A stretch of 46,103 bases of DNA, from NCBI GenBank assembly GCA_910588955.1, contig CAJURQ010000030.1, positions 1-46,103 of the forward strand, written 5' to 3'. Shown here piece by piece: positions 15,592-22,614 of this stretch. The translations under genes and the position numbers were made by a program. The first letter of the stretch is position 1. Every line of letters begins with the position of its first letter. The notes under the pieces are model-generated. The model had not been told where the DNA came from, ran no database searches, and saw nothing but the letters and a program-made list of their open reading frames with translations. This stretch comes from an uncultured Lachnospiraceae bacterium (GTDB lineage Bacteria > Bacillota > Clostridia > Lachnospirales > Lachnospiraceae).

Positions 15592-16638
15592 CTAGTTCTT
15601 CAGCTTCGGGTCAAAGGCGTCTCTGAGCCCGTCGCCGAGCAGGTTAAAGCTTAAGATAATCAGACTGATCAGCAGCGCAGGGATAAACAGCAGATACGGA
15701 TACGTGTTAATGCCGTTCAGCGCGTCGCTTGCAAGGCTTCCCAGAGAGGGCAGCGGCACCGCCACGCCCAGACCTAAGAAGCTTAAGAAGCTCTCCGTAA
15801 AGATGGAGGACGGAATCTGTAACGTCGTCGTCACGATCAGGGTGCCGATACAGTTGGTCAGCAGATGCTTCTTGATGATCCTGCCGTTTCCGACGCCTAA
15901 AGCTCTTGCCGCCGTGACATACTCGCTCTCTTTTAACATGAGCACCTGACTTCTGACCATTCTCGCCATGCCCACCCAGTAGAGCAGGGCAAACACCACG
16001 AAGATACTGATCAGATTCTCACCCACGACATTGAGCCAGTGAAACCCCGGCTTGGTAGCAAGATTGTTCAGCGGCGCTTTCAAAGACATAGACAAAAGAA
16101 CGATGAGAAGGATATCCGGAATCGTATAAATGATATCCACAATACGCATCATCACCAGATCCACCCAGCCGCCGAAAAAAGCGGCAATGGAACCGTAAGC
16201 GGAACCGATGATCAGGATAATACACGTTGCGACAAGACCCACAAGCAGGGAAATCCGGCTGCCCATCATCACGCGGATGGCATAGTCACGCCCCATCTTG
16301 TCCGTGCCGAAAACATGGGGGAACACTTTCTCGCCCGCGTCGATCCTCGCCTGTTCCTCCGCCGAATACTCCATGGGCGCAAGGCTGTTTGCCCCCTTGA
16401 TCTGCTCCTTATAGGTGTACGGATAAAAAGCGGGAACGATAAAGGAAAATATCATTACCACAATAATCACAACCAGCGAGACCATCGCCACCTTATTTTT
16501 TCTGAGACGGCGCATACCGTCCTTCCAGAAGCTCACGCTCTCGCGCATGATGACCTGACTCTGTTTCTCTTCCTCCGTAGCCGGCAGAAAGTCTTCCGGC
16601 TTGAGTTTTAACTGAAAACTTAAAGGATTCTCTTTCAT
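15592..16638 (-). CDS. oppC: Oligopeptide ABC transporter permease OppC
   Basis: A 348-residue permease. A cytoplasmic N-terminus of about 45 residues, the first helix (VAMVSLVVIIVVMIFSFIVPAF cut short), an extracellular stretch with HVFGTDKMGRDYAIRVMMGSR (the GTDxxGRD motif of OppC/DppC), then five helices. The coupling motif EYVTAARALGVGNGRIIKKHLL carries the EAA-like loop that contacts the ATPases. It lies 48 bases after oppB and 16 before oppD. Confidence 0.92.
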   Translation of the reverse strand: MKENPLSFQLKLKPEDFLPATEEEKQSQVIMRESVSFWKDGMRRLRKNKVAMVSLVVIIVVMIFSFIVPAFYPYTYKEQIKGANSLAPMEYSAEEQARIDAGEKVFPHVFGTDKMGRDYAIRVMMGSRISLLVGLVATCIILIIGSAYGSIAAFFGGWVDLVMMRIVDIIYTIPDILLIVLLSMSLKAPLNNLATKPGFHWLNVVGENLISIFVVFALLYWVGMARMVRSQVLMLKESEYVTAARALGVGNGRIIKKHLLTNCIGTLIVTTTLQIPSSIFTESFLSFLGLGVAVPLPSLGSLASDALNGINTYPYLLFIPALLISLIILSFNLLGDGLRDAFDPKLKN

Positions 16639-16686
16639 GTTTCGCGTACCTTTCTATAAAATAATTCCAATGCACTTCTCGCGCTG

Positions 16687-17604
16687 TTACTTTAATTTAA
16701 TTCTCGGGTCAACCAGCTTGTAGACGATATCCACAACCACGTTCATCACGATGACGAGGGTCGCGAGGAAGATCGTCGTTCCCATAATCAGCGTATAATC
16801 ACGCCCGTTGATGGCTTTGATAAATTCTCCGCCAAGTCCCGGAATGACAAAGATCTTCTCCACCACAAAACTGCCTGTGATGGTGTAAGCCAGCATGGGA
16901 CCTACATAGGTGACTACCGGCAGGATTGCGTTTCGCAACGCATGTTTAAAGAGGATTTTTCCTCCCGCCAGTCCTTTCGCCCGCGCCGTGCGCATGTAGT
17001 CCTGCCCCAGCACATCCAGCATGGAGGAGCGCATCAATCTCATAATATAAGCTGTGGGGTAGAAGGACAGGGCAATCACCGGCATCACATAATGCTTCGC
17101 GCTCTCCAATCCCATCGTGGGCAGAAACCCCAGCTTCACGCCGAAGAAATACATGAGCAGCGTACAGATCACGAAACTGGGCACCGCGATACCGCATGTC
17201 GCAATCACGCTGATTACGCTGTCCGCCGCCTTCCCCCGCTTCAAAGCGGCGATACTGCCAAGCGGGATTCCAAGAATCAGCGCCACGAGAACGGATATCC
17301 CGCCGACTCTCGCGGACACGGGAAATTTCATGGAAATGATCGACATGACGGTACGGCCTCTCTGTTTCAGACTGTCCCCGAAATCTCCGTGAAGTGCCCC
17401 GGTCATATAGTTCACATAGCGCTGGGACATGGGCTTATCCAGTCCGTACTTCGCCTCCAGCGCCGCCTGCGCCTGGGGGCTGATCGCCTTCTCCGACAAA
17501 AACGGGCCGCCGGGCACCAGGTTCATCAGAAAAAAGGTGAGTGTGGCAACCGCCCAGATCGTCACGACTGCCAGCAAAATTCTCTTCACAATGTACTTAA
17601 GCAT
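16687..17604 (-). CDS. oppB: Oligopeptide ABC transporter permease OppB
   Basis: A 305-residue permease starting with MLKYIVKRILLAVVTIWAVATLTFFLMNLVPGGPF, the standard OppB/DppB first helix, followed by RYVNYMTGALHGDFGDSLKQ and five more helices; the coupling loop is QDYMRTARAKGLAGGKILFKHALRN. It is the first gene of oppBCDFA. No clear promoter is seen in the 93 bases to tex, which hold an extended hairpin instead, so it may be partly cotranscribed with tex. Confidence 0.92.
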   Translation of the reverse strand: MLKYIVKRILLAVVTIWAVATLTFFLMNLVPGGPFLSEKAISPQAQAALEAKYGLDKPMSQRYVNYMTGALHGDFGDSLKQRGRTVMSIISMKFPVSARVGGISVLVALILGIPLGSIAALKRGKAADSVISVIATCGIAVPSFVICTLLMYFFGVKLGFLPTMGLESAKHYVMPVIALSFYPTAYIMRLMRSSMLDVLGQDYMRTARAKGLAGGKILFKHALRNAILPVVTYVGPMLAYTITGSFVVEKIFVIPGLGGEFIKAINGRDYTLIMGTTIFLATLVIVMNVVVDIVYKLVDPRIKLK

Positions 17605-17649
17605 GACTAAACTCCTTTTCTTGCATTCTGTTACAGTTCACAGCCGCGC

Positions 17650-17680
17650 CGGATTCCGCTGCCTTATCGCAGCGGTTCCG
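17650..17680. other. Intercistronic hairpin between tex and oppB
   Basis: CCGCTGC/GCAGCGG with loop CTTATC, extended through a small bulge by CGGA/TCCG. No U-run follows on the minus strand, so it is more likely a stabiliser or processing structure than a terminator. Confidence 0.4.
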
Positions 17681-17697
17681 TGCGGACCGCCGTCTGC

Positions 17698-20076
17698 TTA
17701 CCGCTGCTTTTTCTTTAAATCGGCTTCCTGACCGATTTTCATGGTCAGACCGATGCGTTTCTTCGGCACGTCCACCGTGAGCACCTGCACATCCACGATA
17801 TCTCCCACGCTGACCGCCTCAAGCGGGTGTTTGATATAGCGGTCCGTAATCTGCGAGATATGCACCAAACCGTCCTGATGTACGCCGATGTCCACAAAAA
17901 CGCCGAAGTCGATCACATTTCTGACCGTTCCCTTCAATATCATGCCGGGCTTTAAATCCTTCATATCCAGCACATCGCTGCGAAGGATCGGCGCAGGCAT
18001 GTTGTCTCTCGGATCGCGCGCCGGTTTTTCCAGCTCCGTCAGAATATCCACCAGCGTGATTTCTCCGATTCCCAGCTCCTCCGCCAGCTTCTTCTTGTCC
18101 TTGACCCGCTTTGCCAGATTGCTGACCGCCGTCTGACCGGAACCGCCGGATCCGGAAGTTGTGACATTCGTGTCACTTTCCTCCGCCGCCATATCCATGC
18201 CGCCAAGCGCAGCCGCCAAAGCCTTGCCCATCGCCGTGTCGGTATTGCGAATCACCGGCTTTTTCGGGCGGGGCTTCTTCTCCTTCGCGGGAACCGTTTT
18301 CTTCACCGCCGCCTTTTTCTGCGCCTCCTTGATATCCTCCATGGTGAGCCCCAGCTTCTCCATCAGCTTTTTCGCCGCCTCGTAGGATTCCGGGTGAACA
18401 CTCGTAGCATCCAAGGGATTGTCGCCGTCCGCGATCCGCATAAAGCCCGCGCACTGCTCAAACGCCTTCGGTCCCAGCTTCGCCACCTTGAGAAGCTGTT
18501 TCCTGTCGGTGAAACGCCCGTTTGTCTCCCGGTAGTCCACAATGTTTCTGGCGATCACCTTGGTCACGCCGGAGACATACTCGAGAAGGGAAGCGGACGC
18601 GGTGTTTAAATCCACCCCGACCCGGTTCACGCTGTCTTCCACCACGCCGCCCAGCGCTTCGCTCAGCTTCTTCTGGTTCATATCGTGCTGGTACTGCCCG
18701 ACACCGATGGATTTGGGATCGATCTTTACCAGTTCCGCCAGCGGGTCCTGCAGCCTTCTGGCGATGGAAGCCGCGCTCCTTTGTCCCACGTCAAACTCCG
18801 GGAACTCCTCCGTTGCCAGTTTGCTTGCGGAGTAGACGGACGCGCCCGCCTCGTTCACGATCACGTACTGTACCGGCACATCCAGCTCCTTGATCAGCTC
18901 TACAATGACCTGCTCGGACTCTCTGGACGCCGTGCCGTTTCCGACAGAAATCAGGGAAACGTTATATTTTTTAATCAGCTTTTTCAGCTCTGCCTTCGCC
19001 TGCTCCACCTTATTCTGGGGCGCGGTGGGATAAATCACCTTCGTGTCGAGCACCTTACCCGTCTCGTCCACCACCGCCAGCTTGCAGCCCGTGCGGAAAG
19101 CCGGATCCCAGCCGAGCACTACCTTTCCCTTGATGGGCGGCTGCAGCAAAAGCTGCTCCAGATTTTTTCCAAATACGGAGATCGCGCCGTCCTCCGCCTT
19201 CTCGGTGAGATCGTTTCTGATCTCCCGCTCTATTGCCGGAGCGATCAACCTGTCATAACTGTCTGCGATTACTTCCTCCAGAATCGGAGATGTGACATGA
19301 TTGTCATTTATTATCGTTTTGGTGCGCAGGAACTGCAGAATCCTATCCACAGGCGCCTCGATTTTCACCGTCAAAAACTTCTCGTTCTCGCCCCTGTTGA
19401 CGGCAAGAACCCGATGCCCCGCCACCTTACTGATGGGTTCCTCATACTGATAATACATCTCGTAAACGCTTTCCGCCTTCTCGTCCTTGGCGGCGGTCAC
19501 GAGTTTTCCCTCCTTCATGGTGACGTCGCGGATATAGATGCGGTAGTCCGCCTCGTCGGAAATCTGCTCCGCGATAATATCCTTCGCGCCCTGCAGCGCC
19601 TCCGCAGCCGTCTTCACGGATTTCGCTTCGTCCTCATCCTCGCGGATATACTTCGCAGCCTCCTCCTCAATCGGAGTCGTCGTCTCCTGTGTAAGGATGA
19701 ACGCCGCAAGGGGTTCTAACCCCTTCTCCTTCGCCACGCCCGCGCGTGTCTTTCTCTTCGGGCGGTAAGGACGGTAGAGATCCTCCACCACCACCATAGT
19801 CTGCGCCGCCTCGATGCGCGCCTTAAGCTCGTCAGTCAGCTTGCCCTGCTCCTCGATACTGCCAAGAACCTGCGCCTTCTTCTCTTCCAAATTCCGCAGG
19901 TATGTAAGCCGCTCGTGAAGATCCCTCAGAACCTCGTCGTTTAAGGAGCCTGTCATCTCCTTTCGGTAGCGGGCGATAAAGGGAATCGTGTTCCCCTCGT
20001 CAATCAGGGAAACCGCCGCCTCCACCTGCCATTTCTCTACCTGTAATTCCTCTTTCAACTGTAAAATAATGTCCAT
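17698..20076 (-). CDS. tex: Tex family transcription accessory / RNA-binding protein
   Basis: A 792-residue Tex protein: N-terminal helical part with IPFIARYRKEMTGSLNDEVLR (residues about 32-52), YRPYRPKRKTRA, a YqgF-like RNase H fold (VLGWDPAFRTGCKLAVVD, about 328-450), helix-hairpin-helix units (VGVDLNTASASLLEYVSGV, about 495-560) and a C-terminal S1 domain (LKPGMILKGTVRNVIDFGVFVDIGVHQDGLVHISQ, given here only by position, about 700-770). Tex binds nucleic acids and affects transcription and translation of virulence or toxin genes in some species. A Lys/Pro/Ala- then Gly/Ser-rich linker of about 90 residues before the S1 part makes it longer than the usual 720-770. Upstream it is divergent from the DUF4190-like gene. 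Confidence 0.93.
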   Translation of the reverse strand: MDIILQLKEELQVEKWQVEAAVSLIDEGNTIPFIARYRKEMTGSLNDEVLRDLHERLTYLRNLEEKKAQVLGSIEEQGKLTDELKARIEAAQTMVVVEDLYRPYRPKRKTRAGVAKEKGLEPLAAFILTQETTTPIEEEAAKYIREDEDEAKSVKTAAEALQGAKDIIAEQISDEADYRIYIRDVTMKEGKLVTAAKDEKAESVYEMYYQYEEPISKVAGHRVLAVNRGENEKFLTVKIEAPVDRILQFLRTKTIINDNHVTSPILEEVIADSYDRLIAPAIEREIRNDLTEKAEDGAISVFGKNLEQLLLQPPIKGKVVLGWDPAFRTGCKLAVVDETGKVLDTKVIYPTAPQNKVEQAKAELKKLIKKYNVSLISVGNGTASRESEQVIVELIKELDVPVQYVIVNEAGASVYSASKLATEEFPEFDVGQRSAASIARRLQDPLAELVKIDPKSIGVGQYQHDMNQKKLSEALGGVVEDSVNRVGVDLNTASASLLEYVSGVTKVIARNIVDYRETNGRFTDRKQLLKVAKLGPKAFEQCAGFMRIADGDNPLDATSVHPESYEAAKKLMEKLGLTMEDIKEAQKKAAVKKTVPAKEKKPRPKKPVIRNTDTAMGKALAAALGGMDMAAEESDTNVTTSGSGGSGQTAVSNLAKRVKDKKKLAEELGIGEITLVDILTELEKPARDPRDNMPAPILRSDVLDMKDLKPGMILKGTVRNVIDFGVFVDIGVHQDGLVHISQITDRYIKHPLEAVSVGDIVDVQVLTVDVPKKRIGLTMKIGQEADLKKKQR

Positions 20077-20141
20077 AATACCCTCTTCTTTATCACTTCA
20101 TAGCAATAAAGTATACATGCATTCTTTTGCCTAACATTTTT

Positions 20142-20149
20142 ATTATACA
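20142..20149 (-). promoter_or_regulatory. Extended -10 promoter element for tex
   Basis: Minus-strand TGTATAAT lies about 66 bases upstream of the tex ATG in the divergent intergenic region; no good -35 box accompanies it, which fits an extended -10 promoter. Confidence 0.4.
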
Positions 20150-20284
20150 GGATAAATCCGAAATCCGCCACAGGAAACTATGGTTTTTTTAGGAAAAATA
20201 TGCTAAACTATAGAAGATTATAAGTTATAGAAATCGCAAAACACAATTTTGTGTGCATGGATATCAGGAAACGAGGCATATACG

Positions 20285-20788
20285 ATGGACTACGGACCAA
20301 ACAATCCGCAGGGCGATCCCAGCGGCGGTTACAATCCTTACAATAACAACAATCCGTACAACGGCAATAATCCGTACAATAATCCTTACGGCACGCCACT
20401 GCAGCCTGCCCCTTTTAAAACAAAGGGTGAAAATATGGCTTCCGCTTCCATGATCCTTGGTATTATCACACTGGTAAGCCTTTTGCTGCTGCGGCTGTCC
20501 CTGCCGTTTCTTCTGGGCGGTGTCGGTATCATTCTGGCAATCCTCTCTAAGGGCGGCGCACGAAAGATGGTCGGCAAGGCGAAGGCGGGCATGATCTGCA
20601 GTATCACCGGACTTGTGCTGGACGTGGCGTTCTGCGTTTTTGCCGTGTGGCTTGTGTTTGCCCTTCCCAAGATCTCCCCGAGTCTGACCGAGGAAGTCAA
20701 TAAGATGTGCGAGGAGCAGTACGGCGTCTCTTATTATGAAATGATGGATGAAATTTACGATATGTGGGATTTTGACGAGGTAGAGTAA
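20285..20788 (+). CDS. Asn/Pro/Tyr-rich membrane protein (DUF4190-like)
   Basis: About 167 residues from the ATG at 20285 (MDYGPNNPQ). The first 45 residues are a low-complexity Asn/Pro/Tyr/Gly tail with repeated NNPYN units, followed by two long hydrophobic segments (about residues 52-85 and 98-122) with GGARKMVGKAKAGMICSITGLVLDV between them, the arrangement of DUF4190-type proteins. The C-terminal 40 residues are acidic. Such proteins are common in Clostridia and have no assigned function. It opens a run of three plus-strand genes and is divergent from tex. Confidence 0.75.
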   Translation: MDYGPNNPQGDPSGGYNPYNNNNPYNGNNPYNNPYGTPLQPAPFKTKGENMASASMILGIITLVSLLLLRLSLPFLLGGVGIILAILSKGGARKMVGKAKAGMICSITGLVLDVAFCVFAVWLVFALPKISPSLTEEVNKMCEEQYGVSYYEMMDEIYDMWDFDEVE

Positions 20789-20816
20789 AGGTAGTTAAGA
20801 AAGGCAGGGTAACGTT

Positions 20817-21473
20817 ATGACAATTTCTCCGATTATGGGAACTTCCTATTATAATCCTTATGGCGCGAACAACGCCTATACCGGACCTTCGACAGCCTCC
20901 CCCTACAGACAGGAGCAGCCCGCAGGCGCCCCTTCTTCCGGGCAGGAACAGCCTGCCGGAACCCCTTCCTCCGGGCAGAGACAGCCCGCAGGCGCCGCGG
21001 AAGCTGCCGCACAGGGTATGCCCGGCGTGGCGCATGAATCCGAGGACGGTCGCGTCATCATCCGCAACCCCGGTGAATCCACCGAGAGACAGGCGGGAAA
21101 GAAATCTTCCCCCGCGGAGTGCGAGACGTGCAAGAACCGCAAATACAAGGACGGCTCCGACGAAGGTGACGTCTCCTTTAAGGCTGCGGCGCACATCGAT
21201 CCGAAAGCCGCCGCGGCGAGAGTCAGAAGCCACGAGCAGGAGCATGTGAGCAACGCCTACCAGAAAGCCGAAAAAAACAACGGCAAGGTAGTCTCATGCA
21301 ACGTGTCCATCCACACGGCGATCTGCCCTGAATGCGGACGCACCTATGTGTCCGGTGGCACCACCGCCACCCAGATCAAATACCGCAACGAGGAAAACCC
21401 TTATCAGAAGGATATGAAGTCCTCCGACGCGGCGAATAAATACCTCGGCATGAACTATGATGAGGCGGTGTAA
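20817..21473 (+). CDS. SprA-like putative metalloprotease
   Basis: A 218-residue protein. A disordered N-terminus carries three imperfect copies of a QEQPAGAPSSG unit (about residues 32-60). The C-terminal half has VRSHEQEHVSNAY, with HEQEH at residues 139-143 fitting the HExxH zinc-protease pattern as found in SprA-related proteins (VRAHEQAH), plus two cysteine pairs, CETC (102-105) and CPECG (170-174), that could bind another zinc. There is no signal peptide or membrane helix. Protease activity is inferred from the motif alone. It follows the DUF4190-like gene by 28 bases. Confidence 0.6.
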   Translation: MTISPIMGTSYYNPYGANNAYTGPSTASPYRQEQPAGAPSSGQEQPAGTPSSGQRQPAGAAEAAAQGMPGVAHESEDGRVIIRNPGESTERQAGKKSSPAECETCKNRKYKDGSDEGDVSFKAAAHIDPKAAAARVRSHEQEHVSNAYQKAEKNNGKVVSCNVSIHTAICPECGRTYVSGGTTATQIKYRNEENPYQKDMKSSDAANKYLGMNYDEAV

Positions 21474-21542
21474 AAGCCGGTCACAGCGTTTTATGCTGTA
21501 TTCTTTGCAGAATTTTTGCAGAAAGGTTGACATAACATTATT

Positions 21543-22286
21543 ATGAACCGATTTAAGTCCTCCGCGGAACTGAAAGCCAGCGCCAGAGAGCATCTGCTCG
21601 GACATTACGGCACGGTCATAGGCGCATTTCTAATTGTGAGCGCGCTTATGGGCATAGTCACCATCGCCGTGAGCCTGATCGTAGATCTTGGCACGATACC
21701 CGGCACCATCATCTACTATGCGATTATGTTTCTGGTTTCCATTCTGACCGGATTGTTTTCCTCGGGCAGCGCCTACCTCTATCTGAAGCTGATCTGCGGA
21801 CGCCCGGTTTCTGTGGGCGACCTGTTTTACGGTTTTCAGCTCTACCCGGACAAAGCGATTGTCATACAGGCATGGATCACGCTGATCACCTACCTGTCGA
21901 GCCTGCCCCAGATCGTTTTAAACTATATGATGATGGCAAATGCGAATCATCTGGGCAAGATGATGAACCTCATGCTGCCCTATGCCCTCTCCCTGATCCT
22001 GTCGGGAGTGGTTTCCGTTATGCTGAGCCTCTTTTACGCGCAGACTTATTTCCTGCTCCACGATTTTCCGCAGTACACGGCGAGGGAGCTGCTGCAAAAA
22101 AGCCGGCGCCTCATGGTGCATCACAAGGGTCGGCTCTTCTATCTGTATGTGAGTTTTCTTCCGCTCCTGCTCCTCGGACTGCTGTCTTGGGGACTCGCGC
22201 TGCTGTGGGTCATCCCTTATATGGCGGCGACTGAGGCGGAGTTCTTTCTGGATCTGATCAAGAATAATGCGGAGGCTGCTGTTTAG
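21543..22286 (+). CDS. DUF975 family integral membrane protein
   Basis: A 247-residue protein with six hydrophobic segments. The N-terminal MNRFKSSAELKASAREHLLGHYGTVIGAFLI carries the AREHLLGHYG-type motif of DUF975 proteins, and a central DLFYGFQ and a late LLQKSRRLMVHHKGRLFYLYVSFLPLLLLG match the family layout. Function is unknown; members occur widely in Firmicutes. It lies 69 bases after the metalloprotease-like gene and is probably in the same operon. Confidence 0.8.
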   Translation: MNRFKSSAELKASAREHLLGHYGTVIGAFLIVSALMGIVTIAVSLIVDLGTIPGTIIYYAIMFLVSILTGLFSSGSAYLYLKLICGRPVSVGDLFYGFQLYPDKAIVIQAWITLITYLSSLPQIVLNYMMMANANHLGKMMNLMLPYALSLILSGVVSVMLSLFYAQTYFLLHDFPQYTARELLQKSRRLMVHHKGRLFYLYVSFLPLLLLGLLSWGLALLWVIPYMAATEAEFFLDLIKNNAEAAV

Positions 22287-22442
22287 GCGGTCTCTTTTTT
22301 CTCCACCTCTTCCGCCGCATTTTCTAATGCCCTGAAATCACAGCAAAATTTGACTATCTTTCCTGTTTTCAATTCTGATCAATATTAATAAATGTCAGCT
22401 TTCCCTGTAATGTGAACATTAAGCCGCTCCTTATCTTTTGTG

Positions 22443-22529
22443 TAAAAAATGTGGGAAGCCAAGGCTTCCCACTCGTTAATGTTCATCTCTTTTATGGCTC
22501 GAGACCATAAGGTTAATGGAGACCTCTCT
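22443..22529 (-). ncRNA. Candidate small RNA, about 87 nt
   Basis: A consensus promoter (22536-22564) and a strong terminator (22451-22472) on the same strand bracket about 80 bases that hold no reading frame with a ribosome site. The predicted RNA has an internal TTATGG/CCATAA hairpin, an exposed GGTCTCCATTAACC 5' segment and a second ATTAACGAG before the terminator. No minus-strand gene follows before tex, over 2 kb away, so a riboswitch role is unlikely. No known RNA family is recognised. It accounts for most of the gene-free stretch 22287-22614. Confidence 0.55.
22451..22472 (-). terminator. Intrinsic terminator of the candidate small RNA
   Basis: GTGGGAAGCC/GGCTTCCCAC, about 10 bp with a 2-base apex, followed on minus by ATTTTTTACAC. 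No U-run exists on plus, so it serves the minus strand only. Confidence 0.85.
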
Positions 22530-22535
22530 ATAACC

Positions 22536-22564
22536 ATAATATGACAAACAACATGCGCTGTCAA
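22536..22564 (-). promoter_or_regulatory. Consensus sigma-A promoter of the candidate small RNA
   Basis: Minus-strand TTGACA (22564-22559), exactly 17 bases, TATTAT (22541-22536). This is one of the best promoter matches in the window and has no coding sequence behind it. Confidence 0.75.
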
Positions 22565-22614
22565 CCGTATATTTATACCTTTAATTTTTACACTTCCTTT
22601 TTTCTACTCACTGC

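Noticed and set aside
16625..16652. A fourth copy of the two-hairpin element (TTCATGTTTCGCGT)
   Set aside because: Only the short string GTTTCGCGT matches; there is no partner strand and no GAGAATGC hairpin nearby.
20817..21249. Overlapping frame rich in Pro/Arg on plus at 20860-21249
   Set aside because: It is the other frame of the repeat-rich metalloprotease-like gene, which has the better start and motif.
22443..22529. Riboswitch or T-box leader
   Set aside because: No gene follows on that strand before the terminator or for 2 kb after it, and no known aptamer core was seen.
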